From the NCBI GenBank assembly GCA_050010535.1, contig JBEKKT010000013.1, forward strand, positions 1 to 45,679: a stretch of DNA of 45,679 nt. The letters run 5' to 3'. Both the position numbers and the translations under genes were made by a program. How positions within the stretch are numbered: the stretch's first letter is position 1; the number at the start of each line of letters is the position of its first letter. The DNA is from JAJRAG01 sp050010535. Lineage in GTDB: Archaea; Thermoplasmatota; Thermoplasmata; Methanomassiliicoccales; JACIVX01. Under the pieces are notes generated by a model, which was given only the letters and a program-made list of their open reading frames with translations, did not search any database and was not told the DNA's origin. Shown here in pieces: positions 6,719 through 16,212 of this stretch.

Positions 6719-8475
6719 TAATACTCGCCTTTTTCCTTCTGCTCCCTGTCCAGTCTGGACCCGAGTTTGTTTATTCTCGGTCTGTTGGTCTCGTTGTCCC
6801 TCCGGAAGGTGATGTTGACCTCCTTGAGAAAGAGGTTCATGCCGACCCTCATGTCGAATGGACCCTTACCATTACCCTCCGCCCCGGGAACGCCGGAGAA
6901 AACCATGATCGAATCTGAAACCATGTCAATGAAGTAAATATCGTGGTCGACGACCATCGCACTCCTTCCCCTCTTCTCCATGACTCTCCTGATTGTCTTC
7001 GCTGCTTCCATTCTCTGGTTGGAATCGAGGTACGCCGATGGTTCGTCCATGAGATACATGTCGGCATCTCTAGAGAGGCAGAGGGCGATCGCCACGCGCT
7101 GAAGTTCCCCGCCCGACAGTGTCGTGACCTGCTTGGCGAACAGGTGCTTGAGAGTCAGGGGATGGGAGATCTCCGTCTCGAAGAAACCAGATTCAAAGAA
7201 GTCCTTAACATAGGCGTGGAAGAGCTCGGCCACCGTGCCCTCGAAGTCCGGAGTGATGTACTGGGGCTTGTAACTCACCTTGACCATTGTTTCAAGCTTC
7301 CTCTTTGTAGGCTGCTGGATGCCGGCGAGAATCTTGACGAACGTCGTCTTGCCGATCGCATTTGGTCCCACGATTCCGATCGACTCACCGACCTTTACTG
7401 AACCAGCGTCCATCACAAGCCTGAAACCTGGAAAATCGCACTCCAATGCCGGGAACTCCAACAGTCTCGCGGTCTGCCAGATTGCCCGCGGCGGTCTGAC
7501 CTCGAATTCGATCTTTCTGTCCCGGAACCGTATGTTCTCCTCAGGAAGATATCCGTCAAGATATGTATTGATGGCGGCTCGCACCTGTCTCGGTTGGGCA
7601 AAGACACCGAACGCGCCTTCGATGCCATATACTAGGTAGACGTTGTCCGCGAGGAAATCCAGGATGGCAAGGTCGTGCTCTATCACGACAACCTGCTTGG
7701 CCTCCCCCATCGATTGAATCACTCTCGCGACCTTCAATCGTTGGTGAATGTCTAGATAGGAGGAAGGTTCGTCGAAGAAGTACACGTCCGCGTCCTTCAT
7801 CACCGTGGCAGCCAAGGCAGATCTTTGCAGCTCCCCGCCGGAGAGCTTGTCGAGATCCCTGTCGAGGACATCGATGAGATCGAGGAGTTCCGCGGCCTCT
7901 CGGACGGTTAGTCTGCCCGAGAGTTTCTCCAGGAGGTCCCTGACGCTACCCTTGTATGCGACCGGAATCTTGTCGACGTATTGCGGCTTGAGCGATATCC
8001 TGATGCTCCCAGCGTAGACCTTCTCGAGGTAGTTGTGAAGTTCCGTTCCTTTGAACCGATCCAATACATCGTCGCGGCCAGGTGGGTTGTCGTAGCGTCC
8101 GAGGTTCGGGGTCTCGTCGCCCGAGAGGAGTCTGAAAGCCGTGGACTTGCCTATGCCGTTCGGACCGAGTATGCCGGTGACCAGTCCGGATTTCGGGACG
8201 GGCATCCGATACAGTCTGAACCCGTTCAGCCCGTATTGGTGCATGATCTCCCCCTCTAGCTCGTCCGGAAGCCCTATGATCTTGATGGCCTCGAAAGGGC
8301 ACTTGTGAACGCAAATCCCGCAGCCTGCGCACAGCTCTTCCGATATCTCTGGCTTGCCTTTCTCCCCGATGGTGATTACCTCGATTCCCGTGCGGACCTT
8401 GGGGCAGTAGTTGATACACTCAGTGTTGCACTTCTTAGGCTGGCAGCGGTCCCTCAGCAGGACTGCAATACGCAT
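6706..8475 (-). CDS. rli1: ABCE1/RNase L inhibitor-type ribosome recycling ATPase
   Basis: ABCE1 (Rli1), the ATPase that splits archaeal ribosomes after termination. At 589 residues it has the usual length. The N-terminal region has two [4Fe-4S] clusters: Cys residues in RDRCQPKKCNTECINYCPK and in LCAGCGICVHKCPF. Two nucleotide-binding domains follow, with Walker A motifs at about residue 104 (GPNGIGKST) and 370 (GPNAIGKTT), signature motifs LSGGELQR in both halves, and Walker B motifs ending FFDEPSS and LMDEPSA. This protein is essential and near universal in archaea and eukaryotes, so it also marks the window as archaeal. It has its own promoter (TATA at 8496-8505) and appears leaderless. 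Confidence 0.98.
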   Translation of the reverse strand: MRIAVLLRDRCQPKKCNTECINYCPKVRTGIEVITIGEKGKPEISEELCAGCGICVHKCPFEAIKIIGLPDELEGEIMHQYGLNGFRLYRMPVPKSGLVTGILGPNGIGKSTAFRLLSGDETPNLGRYDNPPGRDDVLDRFKGTELHNYLEKVYAGSIRISLKPQYVDKIPVAYKGSVRDLLEKLSGRLTVREAAELLDLIDVLDRDLDKLSGGELQRSALAATVMKDADVYFFDEPSSYLDIHQRLKVARVIQSMGEAKQVVVIEHDLAILDFLADNVYLVYGIEGAFGVFAQPRQVRAAINTYLDGYLPEENIRFRDRKIEFEVRPPRAIWQTARLLEFPALECDFPGFRLVMDAGSVKVGESIGIVGPNAIGKTTFVKILAGIQQPTKRKLETMVKVSYKPQYITPDFEGTVAELFHAYVKDFFESGFFETEISHPLTLKHLFAKQVTTLSGGELQRVAIALCLSRDADMYLMDEPSAYLDSNQRMEAAKTIRRVMEKRGRSAMVVDHDIYFIDMVSDSIMVFSGVPGAEGNGKGPFDMRVGMNLFLKEVNITFRRDNETNRPRINKLGSRLDREQKEKGEYYYSS

Positions 8476-8495
8476 GGTCTAGGCAATGAACACGC

Positions 8496-8505
8496 AAAAT
8501 AAAAA
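8496..8505 (-). promoter_or_regulatory. TATA box for ABCE1
   Basis: On the minus strand this reads TTTTTATTTT, centred about 26 bp upstream of the ATG at 8475. The rest of the 279-bp gap up to 8754 shows no gene I can support. Confidence 0.6.
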
Positions 8506-8754
8506 GATGTTTGTTCTGGCAACGGACACGGTCGGTGGCTGCGGTCTCCACTCCAGGAACGCTTTCCGCTTTGTTGAGAGGCCATCGAACTCTTTTGTTC
8601 TGGGAGCTTCTTATTATGTAGAATAGGAATGGAGGTCCCTGAGAGACAGGGGATTGTCTACGTCTATGTTATCGGGTGGATCATGAACATCCAGTATTCT
8701 ATCGAATTACCAGGTGCAGATGCCGATAGAGTTATAGCTGTCCCGAAGATCGAT

Positions 8755-11142
8755 TTACCACTTGAACTCCTTCACCTTCTCCGCCATCTCCGAAAGGCGT
8801 CTCTGTACCAAATCGTTTATTGTATCTTTCTCGTACGTTCCGTCCTTCTGTCTCTCCCCCGCCTTGACTCCTGTGAGGACCTCTATGCCCTCATCTACCG
8901 TCTTGACAGGATATATATGGAAACGTCCATCCTCTATTGATGACACGATTTCCTCTTTCAGCATCAAGTTTTGGACGTTGCTCTCCGGGATTACACATCC
9001 CTGCTTTCCGGTGAGTCCTTTGGAGACGCAGACTTCGAAGAATCCTTCGATTTTCTCGTTCACCCCTCCTATCGCTTGAACTTCGCCCTTCTGGTTGACC
9101 GAACCTGTGACGGCTAGGAATTGCTTTATCGGTTTGCCAGACAAGGCGGATAATAGAGAGTACAGTTCGGTGCTGGACGCGCTGTCGCCATCTACTCCAG
9201 AGTAACTCTGTTCGAACACGAGTCTCGCCGCCAGACCGAGGGGCTTGTCCTTTGCGTATCTATCGTTCAAGAATCCGCTAAGTATGAGTACTCCCTTTGT
9301 ATGCGTCGGTCCCCCCATCTCGGCCTGTCGTTCGATGTCTATTATCCCCTCCTTGCCGACCGCAACGCTAGCAGTGATTCTGCTCGGCCTGCCAAAGGCA
9401 TAGTCTCCTATGCCCATCACCGCCAGACCGTTAACTTGTCCGACCTTCTCCCCTTCAGTTTCGATAAGGATCAAATTCTTCTTGACCATCTCCTCGATCT
9501 TCTTCTGGATCATATTTGAGCGATAAACTTTTTCCTCGAGCTGCTGGTTGATATGCCTCCTGGTTATGAGCTTCGATTTGTCCTGCTTGGCGTAAAAACT
9601 CGCTTCCCGAATGATATCGGCGATCTCAGAGAATTTCGTCGATAGCTTGCTCTGATCTTCAGCCAATCTCGAGCCGTACTCGACTACTGCGGCGATTCCC
9701 GTCGGGTCTAGGTGCAGCAGTTTCTCCTTCTCGCAAAGGGAACACACGAAGGATCCGTACTGCTTGATGTTCCTGTCGTTTCTGTCCATCGACGTGTCGA
9801 AATCCGCCTTCACTTTGAACAAGTCCCTGAAATCTGGATCTGAAGAGTACAAGAGCTCATAGACTAGCGGAGTTCCAAGGACGATAATCTTGGCCTTAAA
9901 GGGTATCGGCTCTGGTCTCAACGATTTCGTAACGATGAATCCCAAGCCAGCCCCCGGTTCTTCGATTTCGAGTTTCTCGTTTGAGATGGTGTGCTTCAGG
10001 CTCTCATACATGAACGGGTCTGCGAACAGTCGCTCCACCGGAAGGACAAGGAATCCGCCATTCGCCCTGTGGGCCGCTCCGCCACGTACCATGGTGTAGT
10101 TGGTCACCAGCGTGCCGAACCGTGCCTCTTTCTCTATTGCACCGAAGAGACGGAAGTAAGAAGGGTTCAGTTCGATCTCGACGGGTGCTCCCTCGAGCTT
10201 CGAGTTGTCGACAACAACGTTCACTTTGTAGTTTTGTGTCGGGTCTTCAATTGGCATCTGGAGACCGAACGGAGACGGCGGCTGTTCCTCCTGAGGTCGC
10301 TGCAATATCGCGGGAAGTTTGTCAATGATGTCCTTCTCGACCTCGGCCACGAACTTAATCACATCTTCGCAATCTGAATACGAATCTTTGATGAAATCAA
10401 GCAACGATTCCATCGCAAAAGTTGCGACCTCCTGGCTCAGCTTCTTGACCTCCTCCTGCGCCTTGAGCTCCAGTTCCTTCAAGTGCCTGAAAGCCCCTCG
10501 GACTTTGCTCTGCAGGACTTCACGTTTCTTTTGTATTTTCTCTGCGATCTGTGGAGGAAGGGCTGCGAACTCCTCGTCCGTCATAGGCTTCCCGTTGACG
10601 ATAGGAATCAGGAGGAGTCCGATCTGGGACTGCTGCAGCTGGAAGCCCGCATCCATGGTCATCTTGTTCAGCTTGCTGAGGTTCTCTTTCCTTTCTTCTT
10701 CTAGCGCCTTCAGGTTGCCGCTGACCTTCTGAGCATATTCCTCACTCTCGAACGTCTTCTTCAGCACGCGAATTGCTTCGGAAACGAACTTTTCCATGTC
10801 TTTCTTGAACTTCTCCCCCCTTCCCGAGGGAAGCTTGAGAACATGAGGGCTGGTCGAATCGCGGAAGTTGTTCACGTAGCACCAATCTGGGGGAACTGGC
10901 ATCTTCTTCGCAAGTTCCTTTACGTAGTCCACGATTGCCGTTTTTCGACCTGTCCCAGGGAATCCAGATGCGAAGATGTTGAATCCCTTGTTCTCGACGT
11001 TGAGGCCGAACTGGAGCGCCTTCAGAGCCCGGTCTTGACCGATGATCTCTTCCAGTGGTTTGAGATCCGCTGATGATTCGCACTTGAAAGCCACATCTTT
11101 GCATGAGTTCCTAGATCTCTCGAACGACAGTTCCTTGGTCAT
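8755..11142 (-). CDS. Soluble Lon-type ATP-dependent protease (AAA_32/LonB_AAA-LID family)
   Basis: Predicted ATP-dependent serine protease of 795 residues. The AAA Walker A motif is at about residues 60-68 (GFPGTGRKT), interrupted by a long charged helical insertion (roughly residues 120-270). The C-terminal Lon protease domain has the Ser-Lys dyad Ser654 (VDGDSAS) and Lys697 (GGVNEK), 43 residues apart as in E. coli Lon. No transmembrane segment is visible, so this is not the membrane-bound LonB typical of archaea. It matches the family of bacterial YcbZ/LonH-like proteins annotated as Lon-related putative proteases. A TATA-like ATTTAAATAAT lies about 42 bp upstream of the start, with a GGGAAGGA SD. 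The substrates are unknown. Confidence 0.92.
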   Translation of the reverse strand: MTKELSFERSRNSCKDVAFKCESSADLKPLEEIIGQDRALKALQFGLNVENKGFNIFASGFPGTGRKTAIVDYVKELAKKMPVPPDWCYVNNFRDSTSPHVLKLPSGRGEKFKKDMEKFVSEAIRVLKKTFESEEYAQKVSGNLKALEEERKENLSKLNKMTMDAGFQLQQSQIGLLLIPIVNGKPMTDEEFAALPPQIAEKIQKKREVLQSKVRGAFRHLKELELKAQEEVKKLSQEVATFAMESLLDFIKDSYSDCEDVIKFVAEVEKDIIDKLPAILQRPQEEQPPSPFGLQMPIEDPTQNYKVNVVVDNSKLEGAPVEIELNPSYFRLFGAIEKEARFGTLVTNYTMVRGGAAHRANGGFLVLPVERLFADPFMYESLKHTISNEKLEIEEPGAGLGFIVTKSLRPEPIPFKAKIIVLGTPLVYELLYSSDPDFRDLFKVKADFDTSMDRNDRNIKQYGSFVCSLCEKEKLLHLDPTGIAAVVEYGSRLAEDQSKLSTKFSEIADIIREASFYAKQDKSKLITRRHINQQLEEKVYRSNMIQKKIEEMVKKNLILIETEGEKVGQVNGLAVMGIGDYAFGRPSRITASVAVGKEGIIDIERQAEMGGPTHTKGVLILSGFLNDRYAKDKPLGLAARLVFEQSYSGVDGDSASSTELYSLLSALSGKPIKQFLAVTGSVNQKGEVQAIGGVNEKIEGFFEVCVSKGLTGKQGCVIPESNVQNLMLKEEIVSSIEDGRFHIYPVKTVDEGIEVLTGVKAGERQKDGTYEKDTINDLVQRRLSEMAEKVKEFKW

Positions 11143-11370
11143 TCTTCATCCTTCCCGATGGTGATTTATGACAACCCGGATTATTTAAATGTGGAGCATT
11201 TAGCCGAAAGTGAGGACGAGTTCAGATAACGACGGTTTTCAAATCCTTGCCTAGCAGCGCGAATGGTTCATTGGTTCCTGTAATGGGAGAAGAAACCATT
11301 TAAAACGCTGAGGGATGCTGGTCCTTTGTCAAGACTTAAATCCTATTAGTCGTATTCCACCTAGACTCGA

Positions 11371-13587
11371 ATGGTAAAGCTCCTCGTGTGCACGGCGTGG
11401 CCATATTCCAACAGTCCTATTCACCTAGGACATGTAGCTGGCTCCCTGTTGCCCCCTGACATATTTGCCAAGTATCATCGTCTCAAGGGGGATGACGTGC
11501 TTATGGTTTCTGGTTCGGACCAACATGGTACCCCGGTCACTGTGAAGGCTGAGAAGGAGGGCGTCTCTCCCGAGGAAATAGCCGAAAGGTACCATCGCAT
11601 CAACTATGAGGCGATCAAGGGTCTACATATCGACTACAGCTTGTTCACGAAAACTCACACCGAGAATCATTTTGAGGTCGTCCATGACGTCTTCCTTCGC
11701 CTCCTTGAAAAGGGACATCTCTACAAGAAGGACACGCTCCAGTACTACTGTGATCATTGCCAGCGATTCCTTCCGGATAGATACGTAGAGGGAACATGTA
11801 AGACCTGCCGAAACGAGAGGGCGAGAGGGGACCAGTGCGATGCCTGCGGGACCACTTTCGCGCCGGGGGAGCTCGAAAATGCATTGTGCACGCTGTGTGG
11901 ATCCCCGCCTGAGCTCAAGGAAACAGAGCATTACTTCCTGCGGCTCAGTGCTTTCCAGGAGTCTCTAATCGATTACATCAAGAACAAGTCCTATTGGAAA
12001 TCGAACGTCCAGACTTACACGAGGAACTGGTTGGAGGCTGGTCTAACCGACAGGGCGATAACGAGGGACATGACATGGGGCGTAAACGTACCATTGCCTG
12101 GCTGGGATGGAAAGGTAATCTATGTCTGGTTCGAAGCCGTCATCGGCTACCTGTCAGCTTCTGTGGAGTGGGCTAAGCGTTCCGGAGATCCAAATGCCTA
12201 TGAAGCATTTTGGATGGATCCGGACGTGAAGCATTATTATTTCCTTGGAAAGGATAATATACCTTTTCATACAATAATCTGGCCAGCGATTCTAATGGGT
12301 TACGGGGGACTGAATCTCCCCTACGATGTTCCTGCGAATGAGTTCCTGACATTCAAGGGCGAGAAGTTCTCAAAGAGCAGGGGTGTCAGCATAGATATTC
12401 CGTCCATGCTTCAGAAGTTCGATTCTGACACTATCAGATACTACATCGCGACCGAGATGCCAGAAAACCGGGACTCGGAGTTCTCATGGGAGGAGTTCGA
12501 GATCAAGACCAACAACGAGCTCGTAGCCACTTTGGGCAACTACTACCATAGGGTGCTAAGTTTCACACATCGCAACTACGGGAGCGCTCCGGCGTTCAAG
12601 GGTCCAGAGCAGGAAAGGCAGAAGGTCTTGGATGCTGTTACGACCGCCGCAGCTCAGGTGGATGAGTATCTTTCCACTTGCCAATTCAAGAAAGCGTTGA
12701 AAGCAGTCATGGACCTGGCGCAGTTCGGAAACCGATACTTTGACAGCGTTGCCCCTTGGACACTGGTCAAGACCGACAAGGAGATGTGTGGTTCCGTCCT
12801 GAATCTGAACCTTGAGATAGTAAAATCCTTGGCGATCCTCAGCTACCCTTTCATACCGAGGTCTGCTGGAGACGTATGGAAGCTGTTGGGATACGACGAA
12901 GGGATAATGAAAAAGGGTTGGGAATGGCTGACAGTGCCCGTCAAGGCGGGTCAATGTCTCCAGGAGCCGAAGCCCTTGTTCTCGAAGATTGTTGTGGAGA
13001 GAGGTGATCAGGTGTTCGGCGAATTCGAGAAATTGAATCTGAAGGTGGGCGTGATTCAGGCGGTGAATGACCATCCTAACGCTGACAAGCTTCTCGTTAT
13101 GGATGTTGACATCGGCAAGAAAATCAAGCTAGTGGCCGGTCTGAAGGCGCACTACTCGAAGGAGAACCTCGTTGGGAAGAAGATCGTGGTTGTGGCGAAC
13201 TTGCAGCCAGCTACACTCAGGGGAGTCGAATCGCAAGGCATGCTCCTCGCGGCCGAGCACAATGGAAAGGTCCTGCTGATGACCCCGGCGGGGTACGCGC
13301 CCGCGGGAGAGCCCGTCAACAGCGGTATGAGGCCCTCGGATAAAGTCCTGTCATTTCTCGATTTCCAGAAACTGGTTCTTTTGGTAGGTCAGGTCGTGAG
13401 CCAAGACAGTGTCGACGTGGGCAGGGTGGTCAGGTGCAAAGGGCCTTGCGGAATGACCGAGAGTGGAAAGAAGATTGCTGTCTTCCTTCCCTCAGCGGAG
13501 GGTGCTGGTGCTTTGGCTCTCTGCACGAATGGGGGAGTGCCGATCACCGTCGATGGCGATATCGAGAACGGGGCTCAAGTCAGATGA
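11371..13587 (+). CDS. metG: Methionyl-tRNA synthetase with C-terminal tRNA-binding domain and extra OB-like domain
   Basis: Charges tRNA(Met) for translation. The 738-residue protein has the class I signatures HLGH near residue 18 and KFSKS (KMSKS loop) near residue 331. A connective insertion contains four CxxC knuckles (CDHC, CKTC, CDAC, CTLC) that would bind two zinc ions. The anticodon-binding helical domain follows. A Trbp111-like OB fold (about 553-650; KLNLKVGVIQAV ... GVESQGMLLA) is fused at the C-terminus, as in many archaeal and bacterial enzymes. Residues 664-738 look like a second, shortened and degenerate copy of the same fold (LDFQKLVLLVGQVV ... GALALCTNGG). The stop codon overlaps the start of the PHP gene (ATGA), so the two are probably translationally coupled. 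Confidence 0.97.
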   Translation: MVKLLVCTAWPYSNSPIHLGHVAGSLLPPDIFAKYHRLKGDDVLMVSGSDQHGTPVTVKAEKEGVSPEEIAERYHRINYEAIKGLHIDYSLFTKTHTENHFEVVHDVFLRLLEKGHLYKKDTLQYYCDHCQRFLPDRYVEGTCKTCRNERARGDQCDACGTTFAPGELENALCTLCGSPPELKETEHYFLRLSAFQESLIDYIKNKSYWKSNVQTYTRNWLEAGLTDRAITRDMTWGVNVPLPGWDGKVIYVWFEAVIGYLSASVEWAKRSGDPNAYEAFWMDPDVKHYYFLGKDNIPFHTIIWPAILMGYGGLNLPYDVPANEFLTFKGEKFSKSRGVSIDIPSMLQKFDSDTIRYYIATEMPENRDSEFSWEEFEIKTNNELVATLGNYYHRVLSFTHRNYGSAPAFKGPEQERQKVLDAVTTAAAQVDEYLSTCQFKKALKAVMDLAQFGNRYFDSVAPWTLVKTDKEMCGSVLNLNLEIVKSLAILSYPFIPRSAGDVWKLLGYDEGIMKKGWEWLTVPVKAGQCLQEPKPLFSKIVVERGDQVFGEFEKLNLKVGVIQAVNDHPNADKLLVMDVDIGKKIKLVAGLKAHYSKENLVGKKIVVVANLQPATLRGVESQGMLLAAEHNGKVLLMTPAGYAPAGEPVNSGMRPSDKVLSFLDFQKLVLLVGQVVSQDSVDVGRVVRCKGPCGMTESGKKIAVFLPSAEGAGALALCTNGGVPITVDGDIENGAQVR

Positions 13588-14246
13588 GGGCTGACATCCA
13601 CATTCACTCGGTCCATTCTGGCGACGGCAAACTGTCCGTCACCGATATCATGAAGAGATGCCGAATTTTGGGATTCGGAGCTGTGGCGGTGGTCGACCAC
13701 AATTCCTTCATTGGGTCGGAAGAAGCACTGGCTATCGATAATATGGACATCATTGTGTTGCCTGGAATGGAGATAACCACCACCGCTGGCCATGTTCTCG
13801 CTTATCACGTCACCGAGGCGGTCGAGAAGGGTCTGAGCGTCGAGGATACTATCGACATGATACACCGTCTCGCCGGTATCGCCGTTGCTCCTCATCCATT
13901 TCGGATTTGGTCCGGGATCGGAGGGAGCGAGGTGTCCAATGGTGGGTTCGATGCGATCGAAGTCGTGAATGGGAGATCGCTAAAGGGCAGCAACAGAAGA
14001 GCCCTGGCTCTTGCGAGGTCTCTTGATCGGCCCGAGATAGGTGGCAGTGACGCTCATTCTGGTGACGACATCGGGAAGGCTTTCACTGTGTTCCCCGACG
14101 GCTGCCAGAATCAAGAAGATCTTGTCAAGGCTATTCTTAGTAAACAGACAGCCGGGAAGGGATCGAGCCGCACGGCACCTGGCTCGATCGGGTATGGATT
14201 GAAGTGTATTTCTGAATGGGCAAGAAGGGGGTTCAGAAAGCTATAG
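13584..14246 (+). CDS. PHP-domain phosphoesterase, compact form
   Basis: Second PHP-family metal-dependent phosphoesterase in the window, 220 residues. Motifs in order are MRADIHIHSVHSGDG, VVDHNSFIG, the Glu in PGMEITT, APHPFRIW and GGSDAHSGDD; together they hold the His/Asp/Glu ligands for a multi-metal site. It lacks the hydrophobic C-terminal region of the paralogue at 3614-4504 and ends shortly after the catalytic core. The start at 13584 overlaps the metG stop as ATGA, which decides against an in-frame start 150 bases upstream inside metG. Coupling to metG may be only organisational; a nucleotide or tRNA-linked substrate would be speculation. Confidence 0.88.
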   Translation: MRADIHIHSVHSGDGKLSVTDIMKRCRILGFGAVAVVDHNSFIGSEEALAIDNMDIIVLPGMEITTTAGHVLAYHVTEAVEKGLSVEDTIDMIHRLAGIAVAPHPFRIWSGIGGSEVSNGGFDAIEVVNGRSLKGSNRRALALARSLDRPEIGGSDAHSGDDIGKAFTVFPDGCQNQEDLVKAILSKQTAGKGSSRTAPGSIGYGLKCISEWARRGFRKL

Positions 14247-14250
14247 ACGA

Positions 14251-14610
14251 TCAGAGGGTCATCTCGACCTTGGAGATCTTCTCTTTCGCCTCGGTCGATA
14301 TTTTGCCGACATCCCCCTCGGCATCGGTTGCAACGACCAAGAGATACCTGGGACCAGCGCCAGTAAGTATGAGATTTCGTCCAGCCAGTTGCAGGACTAC
14401 CCTGTTGAAGTTGTCTTTGAGTTCGGCAGATGTCGTTTCCGCCGCACCGAGAATAATCGCAGACATCGCAGCAAAGGTCTCCTGGTGAACACCTTTCGGA
14501 GGGTCACCACTGATGTACATTCCTCCTCTGGAGATCAAAGATACATCCTTAACATGTTCAAGGTTCTTGATATCCTCCAAAACATTGCGGATTTGAGACA
14601 ATTCACCCAT
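14251..14610 (-). CDS. Roadblock/LC7-domain protein
   Basis: Small cytoplasmic protein of about 119 residues in the Roadblock/LC7 superfamily, which in prokaryotes often partners small Ras-like GTPases or acts as a dimeric regulator. Visible features are the N-terminal helix (IRNVLEDIKN), the strand VSLISRGGMYISG, the long helix QETFAAMSAIILGAAET and the paired strands RVVLQLAGRNLILTGAG and RYLLVVATDAEG. The start at 14610 gives the normal family length. A TATA box (ATTATACCCA, minus strand, 14641-14650) lies about 37 bp upstream, and longer in-frame starts add sequence with no family match. It converges on the PHP gene with 4 bases between the stops. No GTPase partner is visible in the window. 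Confidence 0.8.
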   Translation of the reverse strand: MGELSQIRNVLEDIKNLEHVKDVSLISRGGMYISGDPPKGVHQETFAAMSAIILGAAETTSAELKDNFNRVVLQLAGRNLILTGAGPRYLLVVATDAEGDVGKISTEAKEKISKVEMTL

Positions 14611-14884
14611 CTGAACCCACACACTCCTCAGCGTCTGCAATGGGTATAATTGAAGAGGCAACATAAAAAGCTTTTCGATAACTTTTTCGTTCTTTGAGAA
14701 TCCAGACGTCATGCGTGATAGACCCTCTCTAGCTTTGCATCTTCCGGCGGAGGATCCTTTTGACTTCGTCACAACTGTATCATAGAGACTACTCGATGAA
14801 GAATCATTTGAGATACTGATTCGGTCACTTATTCAAGCCCTAGAAAAAATACTTGTATCACGCAGAAGCTATAAGTCTTTTCAT

Positions 14885-16039
14885 ATGGCGCGCTTGTCCC
14901 TCAGGAACGTTGTCGGCATTTCCAAGAGGAGAGCCACTGAAGGAATGAGAATCGAGAATTCGCTCGTCAGTTCCCTTAGATCTCCTTTGGCAGCTGAGAG
15001 ACGAAGGATGGAGTGCAGGATTCTCCGGCACGGCGCCCAGGACCCCTACGAGATGGTGGCAATCCTTCTCAAATACTACAATCATCACGATAGGAGGGTA
15101 CGAGGCAGCGTAAGGTCTTGTCTCACAAAGATCGCGAAATCGAAGGCCGGAGAGAGTGCGATTCTCAATAATATAGTTCACCCCAGCAGGGAGGTAAGGA
15201 GGGCCGTCCTCTCTTTGCTTGGTGAGCACTTTGGCTTCCATGCAATCACTTATGCCTCTTTCTACGAGCAGACAATGCTCCTCATGGCCATGGCCAGGAA
15301 CAAGAACATACCGGTTGACGACATCGAGGCACTTGCGGAGCTCTCCAAGAGCACCTTCCTGGATGGAGAAATAATGGAAGCCGTCAAGGACGTCTCGGCC
15401 TGCCTCGATTTCGTCAAGCATCGTTACCGCAGCGCAGAGCAGCTCCGGAATTACGTGGTCGACATACTGAGGATGGCCCCCGATCTGACAAGAATCGGCG
15501 TGTTTGGCGGCGCAATAGAGGAGCCGCTCAGGAAAGCGATAAGGGCGAGCAGATCGAGGACATACGACGAGACGAGGGAGATCATCGAAGAACGGATGAA
15601 AGAGTCCAGTGTCCGGAACGAGCTACTGCGGGTCGGGAGGATTGTCAAGGAGTCGATCAAAAATAGGCCAGAAATGCAGGCTTCCGATCTTTCGGGTGTT
15701 GACGTCTGGGCACTGTCAAGAATACATGAGCTGATGGATTCCGTGACGTCGGCAACTCTGGCCGGCAAGAAGGAAGAAGGGATAGAACTCCTTCGCGCGT
15801 TCCTTGAGGATGAGTTCGTCGGGTTCTACGATGAGAACTGTAGGGAGAGGGTTGCTGCCGAGGATCCGTCCGCGCTCTTCACGGTGTACACGATTAGCCT
15901 CGTCTGCCTGAAACTGTCTTCGGGTCTGATGCCAGCATCCGCAGAGGAGATCTACCAGAAATACTTCAGACACCTCGAAGATGAGCTGAGCGTTCACCTC
16001 GTCATGTGGCCAGAGATAGTGATGCGGATAATAGGCTGA
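14885..16039 (+). CDS. Helical-repeat (HEAT-like) protein of unknown function
   Basis: 384 residues, almost entirely alpha-helical by composition. The first third carries short helix pairs of HEAT/armadillo type (ECRILRHGAQDPYEMVAILL; HHDRRVRGSVRSCLTKIAK; PSREVRRAVLSLLGEHFG). There is no signal peptide, membrane segment or catalytic motif that I recognise, so I give no function. The protein is basic and Arg-rich at the N-terminus. It lies just upstream of ftsZ on the same strand but is separated by 173 bp that includes an ftsZ promoter. The start is uncertain: one TATA-like element (AAAAATACTTG) lies about 35 bp upstream of 14885, but a second (GCTATAAGTC, 14868-14877) would favour a start at the Met at 14945. 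Confidence 0.7.
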   Translation: MARLSLRNVVGISKRRATEGMRIENSLVSSLRSPLAAERRRMECRILRHGAQDPYEMVAILLKYYNHHDRRVRGSVRSCLTKIAKSKAGESAILNNIVHPSREVRRAVLSLLGEHFGFHAITYASFYEQTMLLMAMARNKNIPVDDIEALAELSKSTFLDGEIMEAVKDVSACLDFVKHRYRSAEQLRNYVVDILRMAPDLTRIGVFGGAIEEPLRKAIRASRSRTYDETREIIEERMKESSVRNELLRVGRIVKESIKNRPEMQASDLSGVDVWALSRIHELMDSVTSATLAGKKEEGIELLRAFLEDEFVGFYDENCRERVAAEDPSALFTVYTISLVCLKLSSGLMPASAEEIYQKYFRHLEDELSVHLVMWPEIVMRIIG

Positions 16040-16166
16040 GGACACCTCGCACCTCCTAGGGGGTTCTTGCCTCGGGCGGTCGTGCGCGTTCCTTCTTAGT
16101 GCGTGATTTCTTCTTGGAGGCTCGTCACGTTCAGACAACGTATTTTGACATGCTGGAGATTCGGAA

Positions 16167-16205
16167 TATTTATAAGCCAGTTCTCACTTACCTCCAACTG
16201 AGGGA
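16167..16205 (+). promoter_or_regulatory. ftsZ TATA box and Shine-Dalgarno site
   Basis: TATTTATAAG (16167-16176) is followed about 26 bp later by the expected transcription start near 16198. GAGGGA (16200-16205) then lies 7 bases before the ATG at 16213. Together they define a short-leader mRNA and fix the ftsZ start. Confidence 0.6.
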
Positions 16206-16212
16206 TGCACTC

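Noticed and set aside
8629..8940. A 103-codon plus-strand frame between ABCE1 and the Lon-like gene
   Set aside because: More than half lies antisense to the end of the Lon-type protease gene, there is no SD, and the amino acid pattern is a shadow of the other strand.
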